A stretch of DNA of 64,000 nt from Echinarachnius parma (GCA_037951105.1 JBAMJV010007719.1:62001-126000), one strand, 5' to 3'. Positions 40,100-52,104 are shown, counted from the first letter of the stretch. The notes: generated by a model from the letters alone, not told the origin. Program-made: numbers and translations.

Positions 40100-41860
40100 T
40101 ATGAATGGAAAAATGGGAATTTTATAATATCGGGTTTAGAAAAGAATGAAAGGTTGAATTTTTACAAAGTTGGTATCAACCTGTACAGGAAAGTGAGAAG
40201 AATGAGCTTGCTAATTATCCTTTTGATATCTTGATTATTTTCTGAATTATGATTATTAGAAAAATATTGAAATATGTAAATTTATGCAAATGAGTAAAAA
40301 AGTTTCATTTTAAACTTCAAATCATGTATTTCATGAAACTTTACACATGGATCATTCCAAAAATGGAACAAAACTACAGAAACATAAAACTTCAATTTTT
40401 CCGAAAAAGTTTCACTTTTCAAAGAATGGCCCATTGATACCTGAATAGCGTAGATAGCTAGGAGGGAGGAAGGGGCAATTCAAGCCCCAATCTGGAATTA
40501 TTGTTCCTTTACTGCCCTACACTCCATCCTCTTCCACGTAGACCTGCACCAAATAGATACAGAAATACATAACGCCCCTTTCCACTTATATACGTAAACC
40601 TCGCTCATGGGGATCATTGCCTCCCCCCCCCCCCCCCACCCCCACCCCACCCCCCTCGGTATAGTTTGGTCCAGGCCACGCCAGTGCTCTAGTGCTTGCT
40701 TGGTTGCGAATTAAAAGTAAAGGTGCTTTGTTGTCCGACATTATAATTTAGACAATAGTTGACCATACGAACACTGTACTTTAAAATGTAAATCCCAATG
40801 CGCATAAATATTTGTTTTTCTCTTTTTAAGACATAATTTTTTCAAAATAACACTCAATGTGTTACGAAATTGCTTGACAAGAACGTTTTACTTTTAAATT
40901 ATATTTTAGGGGAAATATTCACAATACGTTTTTCACTGAAACAGGACCAATTTTCACGATCTCACATCCGTAGCATACAAGGAGCAAGCATCATACAAAC
41001 ACACATAACCTAACATGTACATAAAGGCACGAACAATTGTTAACACAAACGCACGCCTTAATATATTCACTCAAGGTAAATTATAACAATTAATTTTTTC
41101 TTGCGCGTTTATTTATCATACTTCAACATGTACTAGTATTATTAATGTATTATAATAAGTCATCATGAATCGTATTTGTTAATCTAAATAAGAACACACC
41201 AAAATATACATACCTCTACTGTGTAGGCCTAGATTACATTGCGTAGTATATTTACATATTTCACCGTACATTTTAATGTATCTACATGTTTTTACATCAG
41301 ATTATCTTGAATAAATGTTATCATTACATCATCTTAATCCTCATTAAACATAGAAACTTTATTGAACGTTGAATACAACTGTTGAGTGTAACTTTTGATG
41401 AAAAAAAACATCATTGAGCTTAAACATTTAGCTAAATTATTGAATTGTGGATATAATCCGTAAGATACTTTCCGATGAATATATTATCATCAAAAGTGAA
41501 GATTTTAGTTTTTCTTGCCCTCTGCATTTGGTTCTTAAAAGTGCATCTTCATTAATAATGCAAAATGTTTAACTTTTGATTTTATTGAATAAATCAATCA
41601 TTAAAACATGTACATAATTATTATTTTGAAATTGTAATACAAAAGCAAACACGTGTCAATATTATCATAGGTAGGTATATTCACATTTATACAGTTACAT
41701 TTTGACTTCTATTTTACAGCAGGCTAAGTTTCTAAATGTTTAACTACATACCCCTTTACTACATTTCCCTTTTTGCAGCGATCTTCAACCCCATCCTTGG
41801 CGATATTCTTGCCTCAATTTCTCACCCTGATCCACCCCTTCTGACTACCTCTAGGCCCCG
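40100..41860. other. Intergenic, no gene seen
   Basis: AT-rich; poly-C at 40624-40637. Confidence 0.5.
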
Positions 41861-41862
41861 TC

Positions 41863-42018
41863 GCAGAAAGAGATCGTAAGTTACAAATTGATTGTAATTT
41901 TATACACAATTTGAGCGTTTCAACCAATCAGATTTGCGCATTTAAAACACATGATCTAACTTACAATTAATAATTGTAACTTTCAATTGATTGTATTTTT
42001 TTTTTCCAACGGGGCCCT
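41863..42018. mobile_element. MITE with GGCCCCGT ends
   Basis: GGCCCCGT / ACGGGGCC termini and inner GTAAGTTACAA...TTAACTTACAA-like inverted segments. Confidence 0.6.
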
Positions 42019-42298
42019 TTTTTTCTTTTCACATCATTCTCTGCCTTGTTCTCTACATTATTTACATCTTACACATCTCTTTATTAATACATCTACATGT
42101 TTTTTTACATCTGAAAAGTTATCATATTTACATGCAGAAGAATCATTGTCCATACTTCTTCATTATTTACTCAATATCTTCATTTATTTGGTTCTTACAT
42201 TCGAAAAGCACGTCCTCTGAACATTAGATACAAATTAAATTCGAGATGCCCCCACAGTAGATACATAAAGGCATATATGCGTGGGATAAAATGTGTAG

Positions 42299-42782
42299 TC
42301 AGCAAATTCCAACTCGCACTCCACCATAATCTCCCGAGGTAAACTCACGATATATGTTGGATCGATCGAAGAGCGGTGCTTCGAAATATCTGAACACGGG
42401 CCTTCTCATGAAATTACATGCAGCACACAGCTGGTATCTATTATAAACCGTGCGAATTGCTCGAGCTGTAACCTGAGGCAATACATCGCTGACCATCGCT
42501 GATAAGATCAAACAGCGGCACTTTGAAGTCGGTGCGGTTGAGCGTGTTACGTAATATTTTCGCTCGTAAACATCTGTGATGGATCTCTATTAGACCATGA
42601 TTCGACTAGTACAAACATTCCGAACGCGGTTATTTTTGATGCATTTTCGACTCGGGTGTTCGTGAAGTGGGACAGTTTGCGATCGCTACTTATAACTGAG
42701 CCAATGGGGATTACGTACCGTGCGTAAAAGTGCGCAATATGGATCCACGCGTCTAATATACCGGTCTGTATTCCCTTTAAAT
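42299..42782. other. CpG-richer block with one TTAA-type terminus
   Basis: Distinctly richer in CG than its surroundings. The right end on the minus strand reads TTAAAGGGAATACAGACCGG, as in TTAA transposons. Two short minus-strand frames are not recognisable. Confidence 0.4.
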
Positions 42783-42799
42783 CACTCATTAAAACTTAC

Positions 42800-43630
42800 T
42801 TGTTTAACCAACCGTAGGAGTTTTGACAAACACGTTATGTTTTGTATTTCTTAGTTTTACATTATTGTTATATAATTGGTTATTTTTGCAGCGTTTATAC
42901 TTTACAAATTGGTATTGGTATTTTGTTTTCCAGGCGCACACCGTATTAGTTGTATTATTTTCCGTTTGAAATGCGCTTAGAAACATCAGTATGACGCACT
43001 ACATACATATTATGTTTAGATTATCATCATTATGTTAGTTATGTTCAACTTAATACCATGCAACAGTTTTATATAACTCTTATTTTGAAATTATAATACA
43101 CTACCACCCCACAGAACACATTTAATACGCTTAAGTCGCTTAACAAAATTTACAAAATAATTATTTTCATATTTATCCAGGTAGGTCGTGAATTCTTTCA
43201 AAATCTACAAAACGGTATCATAATAATTATTATTATACATAATTCGTACACTTAGATATATATACCATTATATTTACAAATCTTTACACAATTATTCTCA
43301 TCTTCCTCTCTTTCTTACTATCCTTATAACCTTGAATTCCTGCTCCCTTTCTCACCCTGGCCATCCCCTTTTGTCTGTTTCCTGTTCTTAATCACAATTT
43401 TGAAAGTTCAGATGCGCAAATTTGTCCAAGGTTGGATACTCACACACATCGTTAAAATGCTAACATTTATTTTATTATCGAAGTTGTTGCTTTGTTTCCT
43501 CTAATATTGACATATTGATGGGTTACGTTTGAAAGTGTCGTTAGATCAAAATAGGAGAGTATTCTTAATCATGCCGTTAGATGAATTCGTCAAAATGAAT
43601 AACAAAAATCGCCGTAAGGTCTATGAGGAC
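42800..43630. other. Intergenic 3' of gene C, no gene seen
   Basis: AT-rich; no exon-like features. Confidence 0.5.
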
Positions 43631-43644
43631 TCTATTTCAATAAT

Positions 43645-43895
43645 TTATATGCACTCGTAGTTTACTGTGAGGAACTTATCCTCACCTTGACAAGGGTCGT
43701 AATCAATGAATTCATTAGACGCTCGGATTGTACATGTACCGTGTCCTTCGCATGCACCATTCACTTTGCCTTTGCAGTCATAACGGCAGGACGGTTCAAG
43801 CCCGTAGTTCGCTGACACGATGTGAATGATACCCGGCGTAGGGCAGGTCAATATCTCGGATGCATACTCGGCCAAGACTATCTCGTGGACGATTC
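43645..43895 (-). CDS. Gene C exon 6: C-terminal SUEL lectin domain
   Basis: Acceptor ATTCAG, stop at 43647-43645. IIHIVSANYGLEPSC, YDC, CEGHGTCTIRASNEFI, DPC, LTVNYEC. YGR is replaced by YGL; seven cysteines. Confidence 0.9.
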
Positions 43896-46800
43896 CTGAA
43901 TGGGATGGCATTATTGAAAAGAAAAACATGTATAATAGTATTGGTCATCCTCATAGTATTGGTTATCATCATCATCTTCACCATTATAACTCCTATGACT
44001 AACAATAACATAATACCACCATCACCATCATAATAGACCCAGGTAGCAAGCCAACGTTGGTCCAACGTTGGACCAACGTTGTCCAATTTTTTCGGCAACG
44101 TTGGTCCAACGTTGTCCGGCAACGTTGGACCAACGTTGCTTGCGTACGCCCAAACAACGCTGCTCCAACGTTGGCGAAAACAAAATACCAACGTTGGATC
44201 AACGTTGGTCCATCGTTGGAAAGTTGTCATTTGTCAACGTTGGACCAACGCTTTTCCAACGTTGATCCAAGGTTGGTATTTTGTATTCGCCAACGTTGGA
44301 GCAGCGTTGGTTGGGCGTACGCAAACGTTGATCCAACGTCAAAGCAACATGTGTCCAACAAGCATCCACCATATTTCCAACAAGCATCCAACATGTCTCC
44401 AACACTCATCCAACAAGCATCCAACATGTCTCCAACAAGCATCCAACATGTCTCCAACAAGCATCCAACGTTGGTCCAGCGTAATTCACCAACATTTCTC
44501 CAACGTTGGTCCAACGTTGGTCCAACGTTGGTCCAACGTTGATCCAACGTTGGTCCAACGTTGGTCCAACATTGGACCAACGTCTCACCGTACTAAAAAA
44601 ATTAAATTAATATTCATATGACACGCCTATTGGTGATATCTAGAACATCCTATCCTAGCTTTCCCTTTACCTAAGACTAACCCTAACCCTATTCCTAGTC
44701 CTATTCCTATCCATATAGTCCTATTCCTATTCCTACACTCACTACATCTACATCATCCACTCAGCTTTATATAACCTAGCTTCTGTGTTAATATTTGTTT
44801 GATGGTTGGTATTTCGATAAAGTTGAATGTTTGGATAAAGTTTTAAGAATTTACACAAATACATCATGGAAACAAACCTTTAGAATGTTTTTGTAGATAA
44901 ATAACTTACATATATTTCAAATAATGAGTAAATAATAACATTGGATTCATTCTGAACAATCAAATAACATGATTATTAATGCTTTTTGCAGTCAATGATA
45001 ACCACTCATGAATATTCATGAATAATAACCAACGTTCATCCAACGTTGAACCAACGTTGATCCAACGATGGCATACATCCTGCTTTCAGCAGCTAATTTT
45101 AAATCCTTTTATTATGCAAGGGGGTTTTGACCACCTGTGCTACGAGTAAAAAAATTACCTTTTCTAACATAACAGCTACATGTAGTGAACAACAGATGTG
45201 AAATGTTGGATTCTCGTTGGATTAACGAACGTTTCACTGTGGGTTACCGATGTCGATCCAACGTTGCTCTAACGAGATTGTCCAACCTCCATTTCACTTT
45301 GAGTTAGCGATGTTGATCCATCGTTGGTGTTGTAATATAATACAAGTAGGCGAAATGCCATGTGTAACTCTGGCATAACAATAATAAATACTGGTAAATT
45401 ACAAACTTGAGTGTCAGGGTAGACTACCCGACACCCAGAAGATGGAACCAGGGGATTATTCTGCCCCTTTCGTACGGTTGTCATCCCCTATGTAAGACCG
45501 ACATTTACCTTAATGCAAAATGGTTTAACGTGCTAGTGCCAGGGTGGACTACCCAACGCCTAGATGATACCAAGGGATTATTCTGCCCTAAATGGTATTC
45601 ATCTCTATCACAAATCTAATCTATCCGGGGGTCTGAGACGTCGAAGTGGGTAGCGCCTGTCACGTTCTTGCGAGGGCGGCTTCACCTCACTCCAGCACGC
45701 TTCTGGGACCTCCGTTTCCTCGTTTACTGGAACATGGATGTTACCTTCAGGTGCGCGACACTTCTTTAGATGATGTCTGTTCCGGCGATACCGCCCACCT
45801 TTCTCACTCTGGATGTGGTACGAGCGGGGCGTTGAATCTTGAGTTGTCACTACGCCAGGTTTCCATTCTTTTCCCACTTGGTAGTACACACGTTCTCCAG
45901 ACTTCAACACCGGCAGCGACTTGGCACCCTGGTCATAGTATCGCTTCTGCCTCTTCTGGAGCTCTTTCTTCCTACTAGCTATGCACCGTTGATATAACGA
46001 ACAGTACAGTTCTCAATAAAGCGTTTTCTGGATGGTATATCCGGTCACACATCAACCGTGAAGCTCGCCTCCCAAAATGGATTCAAATTAGCATTTCTAC
46101 AACACAGGTCATGGCGAATCGAATCAGACATACAGTCACTTTCACTTCAGACACCATGTTGTAATATAATACAAGTAGGCACATGAGTATAGTTGAAAGC
46201 TTACTTTATTAACTGCTTGTAGATCGATGGCCCAACTCATACATGGTTTCTTGACACCCGATAATATACATATCGATCCTATATGGTAATTCACCGGGGA
46301 TGGCGCACTTCTATTTATGATTGTAATTCTACTTGAGTCCACTAATTACTGTTGGTCTAACGAGATTGTCCAACGTCTTTTTCACTGTGAGTTACCGATG
46401 TTGATCCAACGAGATCGTCCAACGTCTTTTTCACTGCGAATTACCGATGTTGATCCAACGTTGGTCCAATGAGATTGTCCAACGTCTTTTTCACTGCGAG
46501 GTACCGATGTTGATCCAACGTTGGTCCAACAAGATTGTCCAACGTCTTTTTCACTGCGAGTTACCGATGTTGGTCCAGCGTTGCTCCAACGAGATTGTCC
46601 AACGTCTTTTTCACTGCGAGGTACCGATGTTGATCCAACGTTGGTCCAACAAGATTGTCCAACGTCTTTTTCACTGCGAGTTACCGATGTTGGTCCAGCG
46701 TTACTCCAACGAGATTGTCCAACGTCAATTTCACTGCGAGTTACCGATGTTGGTCCACCATTGGTCCAACGAGATTGTCCAACGTCCATTTCACTGCGAG

Positions 46801-49800
46801 TTACCGATGTTGGTCCAACGAGATTGTCCAACGTCTTCTTCACTGCGAGTTACCGATGTTGGTCCAACGTTGGTCCAACAAGATTGTACAACGTCCATTT
46901 CACTGCGAATAACCGATGTTGGTCCAACGTTGGGCTAACGAGATTGTCCAACGTCTTTTTCACTGCGAGTTACTGATGTTGGTCCAACGTTGGTCCAACG
47001 AGATTGTCCAACGTCTTTTTCACTGCGAGTTACCGATGTTGATCCAACGTTGGTCCAACGAGATTGTCCAACCACTATTTCACTGCAAGTTACCGATGTT
47101 GGTGCAACGTTGGTCCAACGAGATTGTCCAACGTCCATTTCACTGCGAGTTACCGATGTTGGTCCAACGTTGGTCCAACAAGATTGTACAACGTCTTCTT
47201 CACTGCGAGTTACCGATGTTGGTCCAACAAGATTGTACAACGTCCATTTCACTGCGAATAACCGATGTTGGTCCAACGTTGGGCTAACGAGATTGTCCAA
47301 CGTCTTTTTCACTGCGAGTTACTGATGTTGGTCCAACGTTGGTCCAACGAGATTGTCCAACGTCTTTTTCACTGCGAGTTACTGATGTTGATCCAACGTT
47401 GGTCCAACGAGATTGTCCAACCACTATTTCACTGCAAGTTACCGATGTTGGTGCAACGTTGGTCCAACGAGATTGTCCAACGTCCATTTCACTGCGAGTT
47501 ACCGATGTTGGTCCAACGTTGGTCCAACAAGATTGTACAACGTCCATTTCACTGCGAGTTACCGATGTTGGTCTAACGTTGGGCTAACAAGATTGTCCAA
47601 CGTCTTTTTCACTGCGAGTTACCGATGTTGGTCCAACGTTGGTCCAACGAGATTGTCCAACGTCCATTTCACTGCGAGTTACCGATGTTGGTCCAACGTT
47701 AGTCCAACGAGATTGTCCGACGTCTTTTCCACTGCGAGTTACCGATGTTGGTCCAACGTTGGTCCAACAAGATTGTCCAACGTCCATTTCACTGCGAGTT
47801 ACCGATGTTGGTCCAATGTTGGTCCAACGAGATTGTCCAACGTCTTTTTCACTGCGAGTTACCGATGTTGGTCCAACGTTGGTCCAACGAGATTGTCCAA
47901 CGTCCAACGAGTTCCAACGAGTTTGCAAGTTTCCGACGTTGGTCCAACGTTGGCTTGCTACCTGGGGAATGGGACGGTGCAAGGTCAAAATGGTCCTGAC
48001 CGAGAAACTAAATGCGAATGTGGAGAGACTCAGACAATGGACCACATACTGCAGTGCGGCACGGATGACGACCTGTCCCTCGTTAATGAGACGGCCATCG
48101 CAGCCATCGAGGGATGGACAAACTTTATTTAAGGAGGGGTCACATAGGACACGACTATACCCACGAATGCCGTACGCATGCGGTACGAACTATATAGTAC
48201 GATCGTAAAAATCGTAGTGGTTCGCCATGTATCGACCCTACCTACGCATGCTCTACGCATACTGTACGCATATTTGCGAATGCCACAAGAATGCAGTGAG
48301 ACAGCAGTAAGAACGCGATACGCTTCCGTCAAGAATGGAGAAGAACCAGTACGATGTCTTACGCACTCAGTACGATTGCAGTATTGAATGGTGGACATAC
48401 CTACGGCATTCTTACTGCAATCGTACTGAGTGCGTAAGATATCGTACTGGTTCTTCTCCATTCTTACCGAAGCGTATCGCGTTATTACTGCTGTCCCACT
48501 GCATTCTTGTGGCATTCTTAAGGGATAGTCACGTTCTGGCTTACAAAGGAGCCTTCAACGGATTAATTTATTTAATAAGTTAATCCCTTGAAGGCTCGTG
48601 CAATATGATCCTAGCGAATGCAATATTTCTGATATACCACTCAAGGCCAGTCAATATTATATAATTATTATGTAAGTTGATAACCATCTTAATTAACTCT
48701 CACCTGGTTGCGTTGTTGACTCGCTGGTGAGAGCCTGTGAGCTGGACGGGGGTAGCTGCGTAGTCTCACCGATATCGGTTCCCGGCAGTGTTTCGGTTGC
48801 AAGGGTTGTAGCCAGCTGCTGACCCACTTCGCTAGTCATAGGCGTCCCACCAGTCGACGAATCAATTTGTTGATCCTCTTTTGAAGTGCAGGAGTACCCT
48901 GTGTCAGTTTCTTCACACAATCCACCTCCACACGGACTACTCAGACAATCTTTAAAATAGAACGATATGAAACAAATTGGCGTAAGCAAAATATGATGAA
49001 AAACAAGTTTGATGAAAGAACAAGAGTATGAGCCACGACGAGATGAGAACGATCTAGACGTATGAAATCCTTCAAATTGTTGGGGAAAAAAATTAGTCTG
49101 TACAAATATAACCCGTACATCGTATTCACTGAAAGTTTTAAAAGAACTAGTCTAACCCTTGAATATTTTATTTTATTATGTAAGTTGATAACCATCTTAA
49201 TAAACTCTCACGTGGTTTCGTAGTTGGCTGGCTGGTCGGAGCCCGTGAGCTGGACGGGGGTAGCTGCGTAGTCTGACCAACATCAGTTACCTGCAGCGAT
49301 TCGGTTGCAGGGGTTGTAGTCAGGTGCTGACCCGCTTGGCTAGTCACAGGCGCCCCACCAGTCGACGAATCAATTTGTTGATCCTCTGTTGAAGTGCAGG
49401 AGTATCCTGTGTCAGTTTCTTCACACAATCCATCTCCACACGGACTACTCAGGCAATCTTTAAAATTGAACGATAACGAATTGGCGTAATCAAAATATGA
49501 TGAAAAACAAGTTTGATTAAAGAACAAGAGTATGAGCCATGACGAAATGAGAACGATCTAGACGTATGAAATCCTTCAAATTTTTCGGGAAAAAAATTAG
49601 TCTGTACAAATACATGTCTATCCTTTTTTCTAGTATAAAAGCCATTTGAAATATTAGAACGATATCCTACGACGCGTCAATAAGGTTATGGAATATTTAA
49701 GTTCATTATTAAATTAATGTCTAATTTGGATTTTTTTTAAAATCTAATCTAATCTAATTATAATATGGCAGACACTCTAACATAATCTTATACTGAGATG

Positions 49801-51613
49801 TTTCAGGCCAGTGCCCCGTTCAAACAATTAAGTTTGAACATGGAATTGTATACTATAACGTGATGAGTGAACATCACGTGTTCATCACGGTTAAAGTTCG
49901 ATTATTAGTAGTCTACCTGGTATGCGACAGATATAGCTGGATATTGTGTCCATCTTGAAGCTTTGCTGGAGGACTTGGCCCAACTTTCCAGACTTGATGA
50001 GTTTTGGGACGAGTTGGACTAGCGTGCCGTTCAGTTTCGTGGTTGCACACCACCTCGGCATCTCCCTGCATGGTTCTAAAGCTGAGAGTATAATCGAAAG
50101 GGGGACCCTTTGGCGTATTAAGGACTATTTTTATAGGATTATGTCGTGGAATAATGCACCATTTGTAGAACTGTATATGAACGTGAATTTTCGTGAATTG
50201 CAACGAAATGTGGCTAGCATGTAGCAATTTCCGTGCTATTGCGTGGCAATAAGTGCACCAACATGATGATACGTTACACTTACTATATGAATCTGTAGAT
50301 ATGATATGATATGATTCAATCGCATGTCAATCACGCTACTGTATTTGGACCCTAAATGTGGGCGGGGCGTAAACTGGCTGCTAAGTGAGATTTGGCCTCA
50401 GAAAATTAGCCTAAAATCACTACTGTGTTTATTTTCATGGATTTTTTTTTCGGCAGACCTAGTCTACAAGTCATCAACTATGGAATAAGTGCCAAAGTAC
50501 ATTGTATTATTTAGTTCCGTTGACATGTGCAAAAAGTGATGAAGGGTTGATGCAATGTATATTGTTGTTATCTCATATGTCCACAGGGTATTGTGTGAAA
50601 ATTTCAAGTCAAATGGACATTGCATGGCCAAGTAATGAGTGAAAATGCAAAGTGATATTCTCTAACTCACTGCACTCGCTTTGTACACAGCAGAAAAACT
50701 CCGGGAGAGTTTTTCTTATCTGAATACTTTGATCGTACATATCTTTGTAACGAAAGGGAAATTTGAAAAACCGAAACCGGTCCCATGATTTTATTGTTAA
50801 TACGAATACAACAAGGTATGAGGGAACCGCTAGAATTAAAATTTTATTTTTAGGATTTGGACAATGTTACTAAGTCCCTTTAACAAACTTGTCAAATAAT
50901 AAGCATTTTCATTCAAATAGAATGAAATATGATTCTTACCGATGACTGAACGCGAAATCCAGCAAGCCATCCCCATTGCGAAGCCGAGGCAGAGTCGAAT
51001 AAATCCTTCCTGAAAATTTAAATTGATTATTATAGATACATAATTATATTTGGATTATATCAAACCATTCCCCAACAGGTTTTGTTTTAATCAATCATGA
51101 AAGACAAGAAGTTGTATAAGACCGTTCCACCATGTCCACCAATATGTTCTGCAGACGAAGACTGTACATATTGCTTAGGCACTAGGAACTTTGTGATAAA
51201 AAATACTAGTCTGTACTGCAGACCTGTGAGTGTTTGTTCGCAGTTTTAAAAGTTTGAATCAAAAAGAAAAAGTGGAGACACATATTTCTACAGTTTATGG
51301 TGGTACAGATCACTAATGATAATCACTTTTATTTATCAAATGATTTATTGTGAGCGTTGTTTCCCATTATCAATAATTCATAATTCGCTATTTTATTTTT
51401 TGTATGAGCCGAATATACCCTTTAGATCATTGCTGAAAATATCCCAATACTATCCAGTCTGGTGGACTAGATACATATTATATTAAACTCAATGCTGTGT
51501 AAACTACTAGGGTACAACCATACAGGCATGGTAAAGGATATAATACTTAAGTGATTCAATGGTTTGTCTTAATTGAGACAGAGAAAGTGGTCAAGAAAAT
51601 CAACACTTACCAT
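43645..51613 (-). CDS. Gene C: secreted SUEL-lectin with two EGF-linker units (multi-exon)
   Basis: Six coding exons: ATG 51613-51611 (donor GTAAGT), 51009-50940, 50075-49917, 49457-49212, 48949-48704, 43895-43645; total 324 residues. The signal peptide starts MEGFIRLCLGFAMGMACW. The three-Cys domain reads EPCREMPRWCATTKLNGT ... ICRIPG. Two successive 246-nt exons each encode a four-Cys EGF-like module (DCLSSPCG-GLCEETDTGYSC) plus a T/S/P-rich linker and are clear tandem duplicates. The last exon is a SUEL domain ending VNYECI-stop. The last intron (4.8 kb) holds a minisatellite-rich TIR element with an LTR-retrotransposon remnant. Unlike A, B and D there is no AATAAA immediately after the stop. 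Confidence 0.88.
44052..44590. repeat. 11-bp minisatellite TTGGTCCAACG
   Basis: Degenerate array of the near-palindromic unit, with a CATCCAACATGTCTCCAACA variant stretch in the middle. Confidence 0.9.
44690..44755. repeat. CCTATT-type simple repeat
   Basis: TCCTATTCCTA units after two CTAACC units. Confidence 0.8.
45328..46350 (-). mobile_element. Deleted LTR retrotransposon (Ty3/Gypsy-like) in the minisatellite
   Basis: A 1,023-bp insertion with 5-bp target duplication GTTGG (45323-45327, 46351-46355). TGTTGTAATATAATACAAGT occurs at its left end (45328) and again at 46157, marking LTR edges. Between them lies the C-terminus of a pol polyprotein on the minus strand. Most internal sequence is gone. 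Confidence 0.7.
45608..45910 (-). pseudogene. Retrotransposon integrase C-terminal fragment
   Basis: LKSGERVYYQVGKEWKPGVV, TPRSYHIQ, GGRYRRNRHHLKK, then a basic/proline-rich tail to a stop. The PRSY-RRNR-HL pattern is the integrase C-terminal region of Ty3/Gypsy-type elements. The upstream integrase and RT are absent. Confidence 0.75.
46356..47955. repeat. 60-bp minisatellite, about 26 units
   Basis: The unit combines GGTCCAACGTTGGTCCAACG, AGATTGTCCAACGTC and TTTCACTGCGAGTTACCGATG. Because 60 is divisible by 3 it reads open in several frames. A block of about 349 bp is itself repeated (46916 and 47265). Confidence 0.95.
47969..48132 (+). pseudogene. LINE RT C-terminal tail
   Basis: DRETKCECGETQTMDHILQC, ending at TNFI-stop. 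The C-x-C-x7-H-x3-C pattern is typical of the end of LINE reverse transcriptase proteins. The upstream part is cut by the minisatellite element. Confidence 0.7.
48279..48519. mobile_element. Foldback element
   Basis: Arms of about 105 bp: AGAATGGAGAAGAACCAGTA and its complement, with a 30-bp loop near 48398; flanking sequence is rich in TACG. Confidence 0.75.
48704..48949 (-). CDS. Gene C exon 5: EGF-like module plus linker, copy 2
   Basis: 246 nt, between TTAAAG and GTGAGA, phase 1-1. DCLSSPCGGGLCEETDTGYSC and a linker diverged from exon 4 by several substitutions and no indels. Confidence 0.87.
49212..49457 (-). CDS. Gene C exon 4: EGF-like module plus linker, copy 1
   Basis: 246 nt, between TTAAAG and GTGAGA, phase 1-1. 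DCLSSPCGDGLCEETDTGYSC, then a T/S/P-rich linker ending TKP. Near-identical to exon 5 in sequence, length and flanking intron. Confidence 0.87.
49917..50075 (-). CDS. Gene C exon 3: three-Cys N-terminal domain
   Basis: 159 nt, between TTTAG and GTAGAC, phase 1-1. EPCREMPRWCATTKLNGT, then LVQLVPKLIKSGKLGQVLQ, then ICRIPG. Family unknown to me. Confidence 0.87.
50511..50880. mobile_element. TTAA-type MITE family 1 in gene C intron 2
   Basis: Left end decayed (TTTAGTTCCGTTGACATG), interior shared with the family, right end CAATGTTACTAAGTCCCTTT and TTAA. Confidence 0.7.
50940..51009 (-). CDS. Gene C exon 2: signal peptide
   Basis: 70 nt, between TTTCAG and GTAAGA; EGFIRLCLGFAMGMACW and onward, phase 1 end. 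Same length as in B and D. Confidence 0.85.
51611..51613 (-). CDS. Gene C exon 1 (coding part: start codon only)
   Basis: ATG followed by the consensus donor GTAAGT. The 5' UTR contains CCGCGGCTA and a GTATATAC box at 51642-51649. Confidence 0.8.
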
Positions 51614-51700
51614 TTTATGTAGCCGCGGAAACTGTTTAACTGTATATACTGTAGTAGTAAGTCTGAGTCTCTAACATATAAAGATAATGTCTGACTGATA
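51611..51700 (-). promoter_or_regulatory. Proximal upstream/5' UTR region of gene C
   Basis: On the minus strand TTAGAGACTC, then GTATATAC, then CCGCGGCTA lead into the ATG. The same ordered blocks occur at 63784-63850 before gene D. The TATA-like GTATATAC sits 36-42 nt before the ATG. Confidence 0.45.
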
Positions 51701-51899
51701 CGTTTGCATCATTAAAATTCTCTATCGATGAAAATGAAAATTCGGATGATATTAATCAGATTCGGAGTAAGAGGATGACGTATTTTATGCCTAATGCATT
51801 AACCACAACGATTTGAAAATAATATATATTATAATGATTGATTACAGTTTGCACGATTGTACATGTATAATACAACTATTGTATATTGTGTATTATTTT

Positions 51900-52100
51900 A
51901 GTATATAGGTCAGCGGCTTCCTGACGGAATATTACTTTCATTGACAAAATCCTAGATGTAATTAGTATTTTGTTGTGTGTGTGTAAACTTAAATTTAATT
52001 TCCGACTCACTTGTGGTAGAGACAATGGTACGAATTATGCGAACTGCAGAGCGAAGACAGTTAAACAATGAATTAAATATAAAATAAACAAAACGTCTCT
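51900..52100. promoter_or_regulatory. Conserved upstream block of gene C
   Basis: GTATATAGGTCAGCGGC, CATTGACAAAATCCTAGATG, GCGAACTGCAGAGCGAAGAC and CGTCTCT in the same order as at 36640-36990 and 39345-39510. Confidence 0.5.
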
Positions 52101-52104
52101 CTGT

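Larger units (their letters stand above)
44038..47968. mobile_element. TIR-bounded minisatellite element
   Basis: Starts CCCAGGTAGCAAGCCAACG and ends with the inverse, CGTTGGCTTGCTACCTGGG. Inside are an 11-bp repeat array (44052-44590), ordinary sequence, a 60-bp repeat array (46356-47955) and an LTR-element remnant. It lies in the last intron of gene C. Confidence 0.7.
48668..49615. repeat. Tandem duplication containing gene C exons 4 and 5
   Basis: TATGTAAGTTGATAACCATC starts both units and AAAAAATTAGTCTGTACAAA ends both, about 500 bp apart. Confidence 0.92.

Noticed and set aside
44670..44760. Interstitial telomere repeat (CTAACCCTAACCCTA)
   Set aside because: Only about two units before it turns into a CCTATT simple repeat.
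46356..47955. CRISPR-like array
   Set aside because: The whole 60-bp unit is repeated, with no unique spacers, and this is eukaryotic DNA; it is a minisatellite.
46382..48208. Several 80-240 residue open frames on both strands (DVGQSRWTNVGPTSVTRSEK type)
   Set aside because: They follow the 60-bp minisatellite, are open on both strands at once and end in LINE sequence; a repeat artefact.
49913..50227. 104-codon minus-strand frame
   Set aside because: Wrong frame across gene C exon 3; the frame matching the paralogs is the adjacent one.
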